A stretch of 18,660 nt of DNA. Source: Treponema sp. Lineage in GTDB: Bacteria > Spirochaetota > Spirochaetia > Treponematales > Treponemataceae. Location: NCBI GenBank assembly GCA_023231445.1, contig JALNVF010000055.1, positions 1-18,660 of the forward strand. Direction: 5' to 3'. The notes beneath the pieces were generated by a model, which was not told where the DNA came from, searched no databases, and was given only the letters and a program-made list of their open reading frames with translations. The position numbers and the translations under genes are program-made. Below are positions 6,813 to 13,619 of the stretch, in pieces (position 1 is the stretch's first letter; each line of letters begins with the position of its first letter).

Positions 6813-7355
6813 TTAAATTTCATCAGAGGTACCGTGCCTGTCCATTCCTTTCATACGGACCATGCATTCCTGCTGTCCCCTTTGATTTCCAAGTTCTTCA
6901 TATGTATCACACAGATTAAAGAGCGCATCATAGTAATAGGGATTTAGTGAAACCGCATGCTCAAATGCATCACATGCATCTTTGTACCGGCTGCGGTTGA
7001 AGTAAACAACGCCTGAAGTATTCCATAAATGCGGATTTTTGGAATTTATATGCAGACCTTCCGTACAGTAATCAAGCGTGCTGTCAAGATCTCCAAGACT
7101 GTAGCATACAAGCGCGAGCGCTTCAATGATTTCGTTGTCAGTTTTGTTTATTTCATGAGCTTTTACCAGTGCATCCTTTGCAGTGTCAAGATTACCTGCA
7201 TCGCGGCAGGTAACGCCGAGGTTGAACCAGAGCAGCGAATTACCCTTTTCTATAGTAAGTGCACGTATAAAACATGCAATTGCTTCAGTATAGTCACCGT
7301 TTGAGGCAAGAAGTATTGCCTGATTGTTTAGTTTTTCTGCTGTTTCATTGAGCAT
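6813..7355 (-). CDS. Tetratricopeptide-repeat protein
   Basis: It has 180 residues, almost entirely TPR units: about 7-40, 41-73, 75-107, 109-141 and a partial one at 143-170, with the usual W/L-G-Y-A-F-A-P spacing (e.g. LWFNLGVTCRDAGNLDTAKD). There is no signal peptide or transmembrane segment, so it is probably a cytoplasmic scaffold for protein contacts; the partner is unknown. I chose the ATG at 7355 because AGGAG lies seven bases upstream; the frame extends 11 codons further without one. The start overlaps the end of the polyprenyl synthase gene by 11 bases, and its Shine-Dalgarno lies inside that gene, suggesting coupled translation. A specific function cannot be assigned from repeats alone. 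Confidence 0.88.
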   Translation of the reverse strand: MLNETAEKLNNQAILLASNGDYTEAIACFIRALTIEKGNSLLWFNLGVTCRDAGNLDTAKDALVKAHEINKTDNEIIEALALVCYSLGDLDSTLDYCTEGLHINSKNPHLWNTSGVVYFNRSRYKDACDAFEHAVSLNPYYYDALFNLCDTYEELGNQRGQQECMVRMKGMDRHGTSDEI

Positions 7356-8439
7356 GGTGAATCTCCTGTTTAGATTCCATTGAATCAAACAAACTGATTA
7401 TGAGGGCAGCAGCCTCTCCCGAACATGATTCGTCATATAGTCCTGCAAGTCTCCGGCTGCTTTCTTTGATAAGTTTTTTCCCGTACAGAAATGCTTCTTC
7501 GACTGCTCCGCTTTCTGTGAGAAGTGCTATGCACTGTTCGACTGCAGCTGAAGTAATACCTTCTTTATGTGCCTGTGCAAAGCAGGAGGCTATAAGCTGC
7601 CTGTCGTCAGGATGCGATTTGATATGAAACAGTACAGGAAGGCTTTTTTTACCTTCAACAATATCATCTCCCCGTTTTTTTCCGGGATTGCCGGTTGTAA
7701 GGTTTTGTACGTCGTCCAGTACCTGAAATCCTTCACCGATTTCAGCGGCAATAATGCCAGCCTGTTCTGCTTCCGTATCAGTACCACCTCCTGCAAGAAT
7801 TCCTGCCTGCACTGCAAGAGATGCAAGTGTTCCTGTTTTACATCGGACCATCGCAGTATATTCAGATATTGCCGGGAAGAGTTCCGGTTTGCGGTGCCAG
7901 TAAATATCCATTGCCTGGCCTAAATGCAGCCGGCGGAGTTCTTTTGCATAAAGTTCATAAAATTTTTCTTTAGAAGACTGCCCTGCAGCAAGTCTGTCGA
8001 CGCAGACAGGGGCTTCAAAATAGAGCCATGATGCAGCATTCAGTGCTGTATCAAGCCCGTATGTCAGGTATGCTGCCGGTTTTCCCCTCCGTGTATCCGA
8101 AGAATCTTCTATATCATCATGAATAAGGCTTGCTGTATGCACAAATTCGACAAGAGGAGTAATATTATATGTTTCGTCTGCCGAAAGCAAGGACTTGTCT
8201 CCGTATTTTGCCCGCGCGTTTTCTGCGCAAAGAACAAGAAGCAGCGGGCGCCATCGCTTTCCTCCGAGATTCAGCAACTCTTTGCATGGTTCAGTAAGGC
8301 ACTTCAGATGAGAATCTTTTACATCAAAGGAAACATTACCGAAGGAATTCCGTTTCCACTGCATGTTTATTTGAAGAGGAAGTGCTTCGTTCAAAGCTTT
8401 TTCAACAGCGGCAAGACGGCTGGAAAATATATCACCCAT
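7345..8439 (-). CDS. Polyprenyl diphosphate synthase (IspA/IspB family)
   Basis: Extends allylic diphosphates with isopentenyl diphosphate to make the C15 or longer chains used for lipid carriers or quinones. It has 364 residues, slightly long for the family. Motifs: GGKRWRP 59-65; first aspartate-rich motif DDIED 108-112 with RRG at 117-119; LHLGQAMDI 171-179; KTG 201-203; second motif FQVLDDVQN 238-246; EGKKSLP 262-268. The second motif ends in Asn246 where DDxxD is usual. Small residues before the first motif (ASLIH) would fit a product longer than C15, but chain length cannot be fixed by eye. I chose the ATG at 8439: the open frame starts 12 codons upstream, but that part covers the -10 and -35 boxes. 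No Shine-Dalgarno is present. Confidence 0.9.
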   Translation of the reverse strand: MGDIFSSRLAAVEKALNEALPLQINMQWKRNSFGNVSFDVKDSHLKCLTEPCKELLNLGGKRWRPLLLVLCAENARAKYGDKSLLSADETYNITPLVEFVHTASLIHDDIEDSSDTRRGKPAAYLTYGLDTALNAASWLYFEAPVCVDRLAAGQSSKEKFYELYAKELRRLHLGQAMDIYWHRKPELFPAISEYTAMVRCKTGTLASLAVQAGILAGGGTDTEAEQAGIIAAEIGEGFQVLDDVQNLTTGNPGKKRGDDIVEGKKSLPVLFHIKSHPDDRQLIASCFAQAHKEGITSAAVEQCIALLTESGAVEEAFLYGKKLIKESSRRLAGLYDESCSGEAAALIISLFDSMESKQEIHHAQ

Positions 8440-8475
8440 ATCTATAAGTATATAGAAAAAGAAGGCAGAGGGCAA
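8440..8475 (-). promoter_or_regulatory. Promoter of the polyprenyl synthase operon, predicted leaderless
   Basis: On the minus strand TTGCCC (8475-8470, 4/6 match to the -35 box), a 17-base spacer and TATACT (8452-8447, 5/6) are followed by seven bases and the ATG at 8439. The expected start point is 8440, one base before the start codon. No Shine-Dalgarno could exist on such a message. Confidence 0.65.
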
Positions 8476-8536
8476 ACGGAGTTTTTGTCTGTATACCAGT
8501 AACCTTTTTTATCATAATTGCCGAAATTACTAATAT

Positions 8537-9133
8537 ATGTCTTCAAATAATTATGAGAAGCCCGATTTCTGGTCTCGAAAAGCATTTTCTGAAGGATATC
8601 CGGCCAGATCGGTATACAAACTTAAAGAAATAGACGAAAAATTCGGACTTATACCGAAGAACTGTAACGCTCTTGATTTGGGGGCGGCCCCCGGCAGCTG
8701 GACAACGTTCCTGCTGAGGAAGTTCAATGGGGAAGGACATGTTGTTTCATGTGATTTGAATCCACTTGCAAAGAGTGTAAAGGGAGAAAATCTGACTTTT
8801 ATACAGGGGGATTTAAATGATTCATCGGTCCGCAGTCGTATAGAATCATCCGGTCCGTACGATCTGGTCGTATGTGATGCCGCCCCGCTTACGACAGGAA
8901 ATCGTACAGTCGATACAGCCCGGTCTCAGCAGCTTGTCGAAATGGCTGTGTGGTATGCAGAAAACATGCTCAGAAGGGGGGGGAATTTTACGGTAAAAAT
9001 ATTCCAGAACGGTGACCAGCAGCAGCTGCTGAAGAATATGCGTGAATTGTTCGATATGGCCAAAGGATTTAAGCCGGAAGCCTGCAGAACAGAATCGTTT
9101 GAAACATATCTTGTTGGTATCGGACGCAGATAG
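8537..9133 (+). CDS. rlmE: RlmE (FtsJ/RrmJ), 23S rRNA 2'-O-methyltransferase
   Basis: Methylates the ribose of a conserved uridine in the A-loop of 23S rRNA (U2552 in E. coli) late in 50S assembly. It has 198 residues, typical of the family. It has the SAM motif LDLGAAPGSW (46-55) and the likely K-D-K-E catalytic set: Lys28 (RSVYKL), Asp114 (VVCDAAP), Lys154 (FTVKIF) and Glu189 (ESFETYLVG). The usual DMAPN.SG around the aspartate reads DAAPLTTG, a mild variant. No Shine-Dalgarno precedes the ATG. The nearest -10-like hexamer, CATAAT (8513-8518), has no good -35 partner, so the promoter is unclear. It is divergent from the polyprenyl synthase and 49 bases ahead of the M23 peptidase. Confidence 0.95.
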   Translation: MSSNNYEKPDFWSRKAFSEGYPARSVYKLKEIDEKFGLIPKNCNALDLGAAPGSWTTFLLRKFNGEGHVVSCDLNPLAKSVKGENLTFIQGDLNDSSVRSRIESSGPYDLVVCDAAPLTTGNRTVDTARSQQLVEMAVWYAENMLRRGGNFTVKIFQNGDQQQLLKNMRELFDMAKGFKPEACRTESFETYLVGIGRR

Positions 9134-9182
9134 TTCCCTTAGAAATACTGATTGCAATTGATTTTGATTAGGAGTAAAATAA

Positions 9183-10283
9183 ATGAACAGATGTTTTTTT
9201 GAAAAGATTTATACAACATTTATTTTGATTGGAAAAAAAGTGATCAGTATGATAAAAAAAGCAGCAGATAAAATTTTGTCGGGCCTCGCAGAGGTAAAAT
9301 ACAGATTAGATGCTCATGTTAATACACGTGCGAAGCGGATTGCAGTGCGGACCGCTGCCGCTTTTTGCGCAGGCGCAGTTGTCTGCTGTATTATTGTGGC
9401 TGCATCAAACAACATGAAAACCGAAAACGGTATCGGAGGTCTTGAGACTACCGGTGTTCCTGAGTTTTCCGACAGTCTGCTTGGAAAGGCGGATAATGAA
9501 CTGGATGCAGCTGCTGATGTGCTTTCGAAGGATGCCGGAAAAGTCAGTTCATTGTATTATCAGACATATCGTGTAAGACAGGGCGATATGATAGGCATTA
9601 TTGCAGACGAGTACGGTGTGACACAGGATACAATAATAAGCGTGAACAGTATCCGTCAGTCGCGTCTGCTTCAGGTTGGGCAGTATCTGAAAATTCCTTC
9701 AATGCCCGGAATCCTTTACACCGTCAAAAATGACGGTGAAACTCCCGAAACAATTGCAGAAAAATATGAAATAAGCGCTGATAAGTGTGCAAAAGTAAAC
9801 TCCGTAAAAAAAGATGCACCGCTTGATGCAGGCGTAACAATATTTGTTCCCGATGCACAGCTTGACTGGGTAACGCGTCAGGAAATTAACGGAGACCTTT
9901 TCATAAAACCAGTAAAGATCCGGTACTGGCTGTCGTCACCTTATGGATGGAGACAAAGTCCGTTTACAGGCCAGCGTTCCTTTCATACGGGTATTGATAT
10001 GGCATGTCCCATTGGAACGAACGTATATGCAGCACTTTCAGGAAAGGTCTCATCTACCGGATACAGTGCTACCTACGGTAATTATATTATTATATCTCAT
10101 CATTCCGGATATAAAACTTTGTACGGACATCTGAGCGCTATTCTTGTTGTTCCGGGGCAGAATGTAGACACAAATACGAGAATAGGCAGAGTGGGCAATA
10201 CGGGGTTAAGCACAGGACCGCATCTTCATTTTACCGTTTTTAAAGCAGGTAAGACGGTAAATCCGCTTACGCTGCTCAAATAG
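9183..10283 (+). CDS. Membrane-anchored LysM/M23 (LytM-type) peptidase
   Basis: Probable periplasmic peptidoglycan endopeptidase. It has 366 residues. An N-terminal basic cytoplasmic part (1-52) is followed by one transmembrane helix (about 54-74), a linker, two LysM domains (about 127-172 and 178-222) that bind glycan, and a C-terminal M23 domain (about 245-366). Zinc ligands are complete: His268 and Asp272 (HTGIDM), His316 (YGHL as a further active-site His), and His347/His349 (GPHLHF). An active enzyme is therefore expected, rather than an EnvC/NlpD-type activator with a dead site. The ATG has AGGAG eight bases upstream; a later Met at residue 23 is possible but less well supported. It follows rlmE by 49 bases, perhaps in one transcript. 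It converges on the anti-sigma gene. Confidence 0.92.
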   Translation: MNRCFFEKIYTTFILIGKKVISMIKKAADKILSGLAEVKYRLDAHVNTRAKRIAVRTAAAFCAGAVVCCIIVAASNNMKTENGIGGLETTGVPEFSDSLLGKADNELDAAADVLSKDAGKVSSLYYQTYRVRQGDMIGIIADEYGVTQDTIISVNSIRQSRLLQVGQYLKIPSMPGILYTVKNDGETPETIAEKYEISADKCAKVNSVKKDAPLDAGVTIFVPDAQLDWVTRQEINGDLFIKPVKIRYWLSSPYGWRQSPFTGQRSFHTGIDMACPIGTNVYAALSGKVSSTGYSATYGNYIIISHHSGYKTLYGHLSAILVVPGQNVDTNTRIGRVGNTGLSTGPHLHFTVFKAGKTVNPLTLLK

Positions 10284-10285
10284 AG

Positions 10286-10349
10286 GAAAACGGCACAAGA
10301 ATCCATCCGGAACGTACCGGGTAGAAACGGAGTTTATGCAGCCGTTTTC
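10286..10349. terminator. Possible two-way terminator between convergent genes
   Basis: GAAAACGGC (10286-10294) and GCCGTTTTC (10341-10349) are perfect 9-base inverted repeats flanking the gap between the M23 peptidase and the anti-sigma gene. They have an A-run on the left arm and a T-run on the right, as in bidirectional terminators. A smaller hairpin lies inside: ATCCGG-AACGTA-CCGGGT (10305-10322), which pairs fully with one G-U. The 46-base distance between the outer arms is long for an intrinsic terminator. The right arm lies within the last codons of the anti-sigma gene. Confidence 0.4.
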
Positions 10350-10792
10350 AGTGTGTTGATCTTTTTTACGAAGAAATCAATATTGCTGAATACGAACATC
10401 AGTATGTAAGCGATTACACAGCCGGCAAATACAAGGCTTATCGCTACATCAAGATTCCGGCTGATATTTCTTGAAAAAACGAAAACAAACATAAAAAGTA
10501 TCATAAGAACTCCACCGATAATCCAGTTTTTCATTGAAATAGGATTATTGAGTCTTGTGTTTGAAAAAGCAGGATCTATCGTATGGAGGATGTTTTCGAT
10601 TGTATTGTCCGTGACAGGGACGGGAATTTTAAGTGGTTCACAGAGAAGTTTTTCTGCCTGTGTCATAAGTTTTACGTCCCTGCGGCATTTTCTGCAGAAA
10701 AGAAGATGTACCGTTATTTCAAACGGAATACGCTCTCCCTTGTCTAACTCCAGATACCTGTCCATGATTTTATTGCATCTTTCACTGCTCAT
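10334..10792 (-). CDS. Zinc-finger anti-sigma factor, two TM helices
   Basis: Probable membrane-bound antagonist of the ECF sigma factor encoded just upstream. It has 152 residues. The N-terminal cytoplasmic part carries the zinc anti-sigma motif His29-x3-Cys33-x2-Cys36 (HLLFCRKC), with another Cys at position 6. A linker (about 45-85) leads to two transmembrane helices, about 88-106 and 112-134, and a short tail. Many zinc anti-sigma factors have one helix and a large outer sensor domain; here there is almost nothing outside the membrane, so the signal is likely sensed in the membrane or by the cytoplasmic zinc site. The ATG overlaps the sigma stop as ATGA (10792-10789), the usual coupling that keeps sigma and anti-sigma in fixed ratio. 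Confidence 0.85.
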   Translation of the reverse strand: MSSERCNKIMDRYLELDKGERIPFEITVHLLFCRKCRRDVKLMTQAEKLLCEPLKIPVPVTDNTIENILHTIDPAFSNTRLNNPISMKNWIIGGVLMILFMFVFVFSRNISRNLDVAISLVFAGCVIAYILMFVFSNIDFFVKKINTLKTAA

Positions 10793-11367
10793 TTTACTAT
10801 TTCCTCCAGTTTTTTCCGCAGAATTTTTTTCGCACGGAAAATATGTGATTTTATTGTATTTACGGGAAATCCGGTGATTTCACAGATTTCCTGGTACGGA
10901 ATGTCGTACGAGAAGTACATATCGAGGCAGACGGCATACTTTTCCGGCAGATCTGCCATTGCATCACGGACAGCGTCTCTTGTTACTTCCCTGATATGAT
11001 GTTCTTCTGGAGAACAGTCCGGAGATATAATTATTTCCTCGTCTGACAGCGGGAGATATTCTTTTCGTCTGTTTACGGAATTAATTGCTGTATTGTATGC
11101 AATACGCATGAGCCACGTAGAAAAAAGCGAATTCCCCTTAAAAGATGACAGGTGTGTGTACGCTTTTATAAATACATCCTGTACAAAGTCATCCGCATCT
11201 GATGTATTTCTGAAAAAACTCATACCAAGCGCAAAGATCCGCTGTTTATTAAAACTCATAAGCCGTGCGAACGCGTTCTTATCACCTTTTAATGTCGATT
11301 TGACAAGAAGAGAATCGCGTTTTTCTATAACGGTACGCTCAATTCCGTTGAGCAGTTCATTCGCCAT
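10789..11367 (-). CDS. ECF-type RNA polymerase sigma factor (RpoE-like)
   Basis: It has 192 residues. Region 2 spans about 35-100, with the core-binding and -10-reading helices (DADDFVQDVFIKAY 57-70, TWLMRIAYNTAIN 84-96). An acidic linker is followed by region 4 at about 130-186, with the helix-turn-helix YQEICEITGFPVNTIKSH (158-175). Regions 1 and 3 are absent, as in ECF factors. It lies between a small membrane protein (11-base overlap) and a zinc-finger anti-sigma factor (4-base overlap), forming a compact signalling operon. The promoter ahead of the operon resembles the sigma-E consensus, suggesting that this factor transcribes its own operon. The regulon cannot be read from the window beyond that site. 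Confidence 0.93.
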   Translation of the reverse strand: MANELLNGIERTVIEKRDSLLVKSTLKGDKNAFARLMSFNKQRIFALGMSFFRNTSDADDFVQDVFIKAYTHLSSFKGNSLFSTWLMRIAYNTAINSVNRRKEYLPLSDEEIIISPDCSPEEHHIREVTRDAVRDAMADLPEKYAVCLDMYFSYDIPYQEICEITGFPVNTIKSHIFRAKKILRKKLEEIVK

Positions 11368-11707
11368 CTTTCTTATGAAAATCCGGATTCAATTTATAGA
11401 AAAGCAGGAACGAAATACCGACTGCAAAAGGAATAAGTCCTGCAAGAAGTGTATACGAAAAATGGTCAAGTATGGCAAATACGAGTGTAAGAATAAAACC
11501 TACAGCGGTGAGAAGTATGCCGCAAAGCAGGGAAAACGTCTTAAAGTCAAATTTCTGGGGATTATACGTTCCCGTACGTATCTGAAGTTTTGTTTCGTGA
11601 TGGTGCCAGAGAATATAGAAGAAAAGTACAATTCCGCCGATCGCAATTCCGACAATAGGAACAATAGCTATAATTATCTGTGCTGCGTTTGAAGCTGTTT
11701 CATTCAT
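11357..11707 (-). CDS. Small membrane protein in the sigma operon
   Basis: It has 116 residues and three hydrophobic segments: about 9-33, 58-83 and 85-105. A short polar stretch with HHHETKLQIRTGTYNP lies between the first two. The pattern (one helix, a charged loop with a Glu/Lys/Arg-rich segment, then two helices with Gly) resembles small DUF6249-like proteins that often sit beside ECF sigma genes. I make that link from memory and with reservation. The ATG at 11707 has GAGGTG six bases upstream; a GTG three codons earlier overlaps that Shine-Dalgarno and is less likely. The end overlaps the sigma gene by 11 bases. It may take part in sensing or in the envelope function controlled by the sigma factor. 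Confidence 0.7.
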   Translation of the reverse strand: MNETASNAAQIIIAIVPIVGIAIGGIVLFFYILWHHHETKLQIRTGTYNPQKFDFKTFSLLCGILLTAVGFILTLVFAILDHFSYTLLAGLIPFAVGISFLLFYKLNPDFHKKDGE

Positions 11708-11728
11708 AAATGACACCTCGTTTTTCCG

Positions 11729-11743
11729 GTCTAAAAATTAGAC
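11729..11743. repeat. Perfect 15-base palindrome at the ECF-like -10 box
   Basis: GTCTAA-AAA-TTAGAC on the plus strand. The arms are perfect six-base reverse complements with a three-base centre. It lies in the 60-base gap between the FliL-like gene and the small membrane protein gene. It could be a binding site over the promoter, or a small hairpin at the 5' end of the message. Confidence 0.6.
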
Positions 11744-11765
11744 ACTGTGTTTTAAAGAAAGTTGC
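11738..11765 (-). promoter_or_regulatory. ECF-type promoter of the membrane protein - sigma - anti-sigma operon
   Basis: On the minus strand GCAACTT (11765-11759), a 15-base spacer and GTCTAA (11743-11738) resemble the E. coli sigma-E consensus GGAACTT / GTCTAA, with one mismatch in the -35 box. The expected start point leaves a leader of about 20-25 bases including the GAGGTG Shine-Dalgarno. The -10 box is also one arm of the inverted repeat GTCTAA-TTT-TTAGAC (11743-11729). This ECF group's own consensus is unknown, so the match is suggestive. Confidence 0.55.
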
Positions 11766-11767
11766 AT

Positions 11768-12274
11768 TTATTCCAGAAAGATATAATCAGAGAAATAGAC
11801 TGCGGTGATTTTTCCCAGTGAAAAACGTGCATTGAGTTCTTTCAGCAGATCCCTCTTGATTTTTTCTTCACTCATGGAGCGGAGTTCTTTTTCCGTATAC
11901 TGGGCAAAATATTGTGCAATGAGTGCTTTCATGGCAGTACTTTTCCGTGCAAGTTCTTCATAAAATTCCGTATCACCTTCAGGATAGGAAAACCACGGTG
12001 TAACCACTACAGGTATTCCCGTATCGTCTTTTTTCTTGTCAGGTTTTGTTACTGCACGTATGTGTCCGAGTCCGGTGAAGGCTGCAAGCTTTCCTTTGTC
12101 CGGACTTGTCATGTTTGTTACCATTCCGGGCTCCGGATCAGCTGTGCGCAGATTTTTTCCCGGTTTTGCCGTTTTCAGGACAAAAGAAACGCCGGTGACA
12201 GCAAGAATAAAAACTGCAAGTGATACTGCCGTAATGCCGAGTATCCTGTTCAGGTTTATCTCCATATTTTTCAC
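11768..12274 (-). CDS. FliL-like membrane protein
   Basis: It has 168 residues, the usual FliL size. One N-terminal transmembrane helix (about 11-33) is followed by a polar linker and a C-terminal domain (about 85-168). This has the FliL pattern of a charged helix (EFYEELARKSTAMKALIAQYF), then KIKRDLLKELNARFSLGKI and a final strand ending VYFSDYIFLE, close to the FliL ending VyFtdfviq. FliL proteins form rings near the flagellar stator. No flagellar gene is nearby, so this may be a second FliL-like copy with a different job. I place the start at the GTG (12274-12272), which overlaps the hflX stop as GTGA; an ATG three codons later is also possible. Neither has a clear Shine-Dalgarno, so coupling to hflX is likely. 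Confidence 0.75.
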   Translation of the reverse strand: MKNMEINLNRILGITAVSLAVFILAVTGVSFVLKTAKPGKNLRTADPEPGMVTNMTSPDKGKLAAFTGLGHIRAVTKPDKKKDDTGIPVVVTPWFSYPEGDTEFYEELARKSTAMKALIAQYFAQYTEKELRSMSEEKIKRDLLKELNARFSLGKITAVYFSDYIFLE

Positions 12275-13518
12275 TGTACCAGATACGGAGTAATGAGGGC
12301 AAGCGGTTTACCGGTTGTCCGTGCGGTTACATGAATGCCGTCATCCATCCACTTTTCATCCAGTATAAGACCTCTGTGCCTGATTTCGTTGAGCAGCGCT
12401 TTTTCAGATACAGGCAGCACATAATCCCGTTTTTCACCAAGCAGCATTGCAGTCATACGGACGGCAAGTTCTTCGAATCCTGTTTTTTCCTTTGCACTTA
12501 CACACAATGCATCTGGAAACGTTATTTTCAGCTGCGAGAGGAGTACACTGTCACCGGCAAGTTTGTCTGTTTTATTAAGCAGGATAATCCTTTGCTTTTT
12601 TCCGGCTCCGATTTCATCAAGAACACTGCATACGGTTTTGTACTGGTTTTCCGCGTCGGGATCGGCTGCATCGATGACAAGAAGTTGAAGGTCTGCCTGA
12701 ACAGCTTCTTCGAGTGTCGATTTAAATGCATCTATGAGCGTATGCGGCAGATTACTGATAAATCCGACGGTGTCAGTAAGGAGAAGACTTCCTCCGTCCT
12801 TAAGCGCGAGACGTCGTGTTGTCGGATCGAGTGTTGCAAACAGTTTGTTTTCTACAAATACATCCGCTCCCGTAAGCGCGTTGAGAAGACTTGATTTTCC
12901 TGCGTTAGTGTAGCCTACGAGTGCACATGTCGGTACCTGTATACGGTCCCGTCTTTTCCGCTGAGTTAAGCGTCCTGAAGCAACTGTTTTTAGTTCCTGT
13001 TTTGTCTGGTAAATGCGTTCTCGTACCTGCCGCTGATCAAGCTCAAGCTGTGTTTCTCCGGAACCTTTTGCACCGTAACTGCCGCCGCGCTGGCGTGCCA
13101 TATCGCCGTACGAATGAGCTAGACGCGGAAGTGAATACTGGAGGCGGGCAAGATCAACCTGCAGTACCGCTTCATGGGTTTGTGCCCGCCGGGCAAATAT
13201 ACGGAGAATTACTTCCTCCCGGTCGAATACCGGAATGCCTGCAAGTTTTTCCCAGTTACGTTGTTTCGTCGGATCTATTTGAAAATCAAAAATGATACAG
13301 TCTGACTGAATTTCTTTTGCGAGATCAGCAATTTCTTCTGCTTTCCCCTTACCCATGCCGTAAGCGGGCTGTACTTCAAGACGCGTGAGTGTAAGTGCTT
13401 TTACACATTCAATTCCAAGTGTATCTACCAGACCTTTAAGTTCGGAGAGATTGTCATCCGGAACTCCGACAAGAATCGCCCGTGTCCGGCGTTCCTGTTC
13501 CTCTTTGATTTCTACCAT
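12271..13518 (-). CDS. hflX: HflX, ribosome-associated GTPase
   Basis: GTPase that splits stalled 70S ribosomes, often after heat or antibiotic stress. It has 415 residues. The N-terminal HflX domain has YGMGKGKAEEI (53-63), and the glycine-rich ARQRGGSYGAKGSGETQLE (141-159) leads to a helical region. The G domain has G1 GYTNAGKSS (202-210), G3 DTVGF (249-253), G4 NKTD (315-318) and G5 SAK (341-343). All motifs are intact. The ATG at 13518 has no Shine-Dalgarno, and a -10 box lies seven bases upstream, so the message is probably leaderless. It leads an operon with the FliL-like gene (4-base overlap). Confidence 0.96.
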   Translation of the reverse strand: MVEIKEEQERRTRAILVGVPDDNLSELKGLVDTLGIECVKALTLTRLEVQPAYGMGKGKAEEIADLAKEIQSDCIIFDFQIDPTKQRNWEKLAGIPVFDREEVILRIFARRAQTHEAVLQVDLARLQYSLPRLAHSYGDMARQRGGSYGAKGSGETQLELDQRQVRERIYQTKQELKTVASGRLTQRKRRDRIQVPTCALVGYTNAGKSSLLNALTGADVFVENKLFATLDPTTRRLALKDGGSLLLTDTVGFISNLPHTLIDAFKSTLEEAVQADLQLLVIDAADPDAENQYKTVCSVLDEIGAGKKQRIILLNKTDKLAGDSVLLSQLKITFPDALCVSAKEKTGFEELAVRMTAMLLGEKRDYVLPVSEKALLNEIRHRGLILDEKWMDDGIHVTARTTGKPLALITPYLVQ

Positions 13519-13554
13519 TAATATCAGTATACTGTTTTTTTATATGAATATCAC
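13519..13554 (-). promoter_or_regulatory. Promoter of hflX, predicted leaderless
   Basis: On the minus strand GTGATA (13554-13549, 4/6), a 17-base spacer and TATACT (13531-13526, 5/6) are followed by seven bases and the hflX ATG. The expected start point is 13519, one base before the start codon. Confidence 0.6.
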
Positions 13555-13571
13555 TGAAATTCAATTCAGTG
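13552..13571. repeat. Inverted repeat between divergent hflX and the two-TM protein gene
   Basis: CACTGAA (13552-13558) and TTCAGTG (13565-13571) are perfect seven-base reverse complements with a six-base centre. The left arm touches the hflX -35 box. The right arm lies where transcription of the divergent gene would start or just before. It is a candidate operator acting on both genes, or chance in an AT-rich gap. Confidence 0.45.
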
Positions 13572-13619
13572 TGTGCCGAAGATATAAGAGGGCTGTTATC
13601 GGCCCTGTATGGGGAAATT

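Noticed and set aside
13569..13619. GTG at 13569 as the start of the large two-TM protein
   Set aside because: No Shine-Dalgarno, and it lies in the inverted repeat. GTG 13620 has GGGGA upstream and a weak promoter-like TTCAAT/TATAAG pair before it. I cannot exclude 13569.
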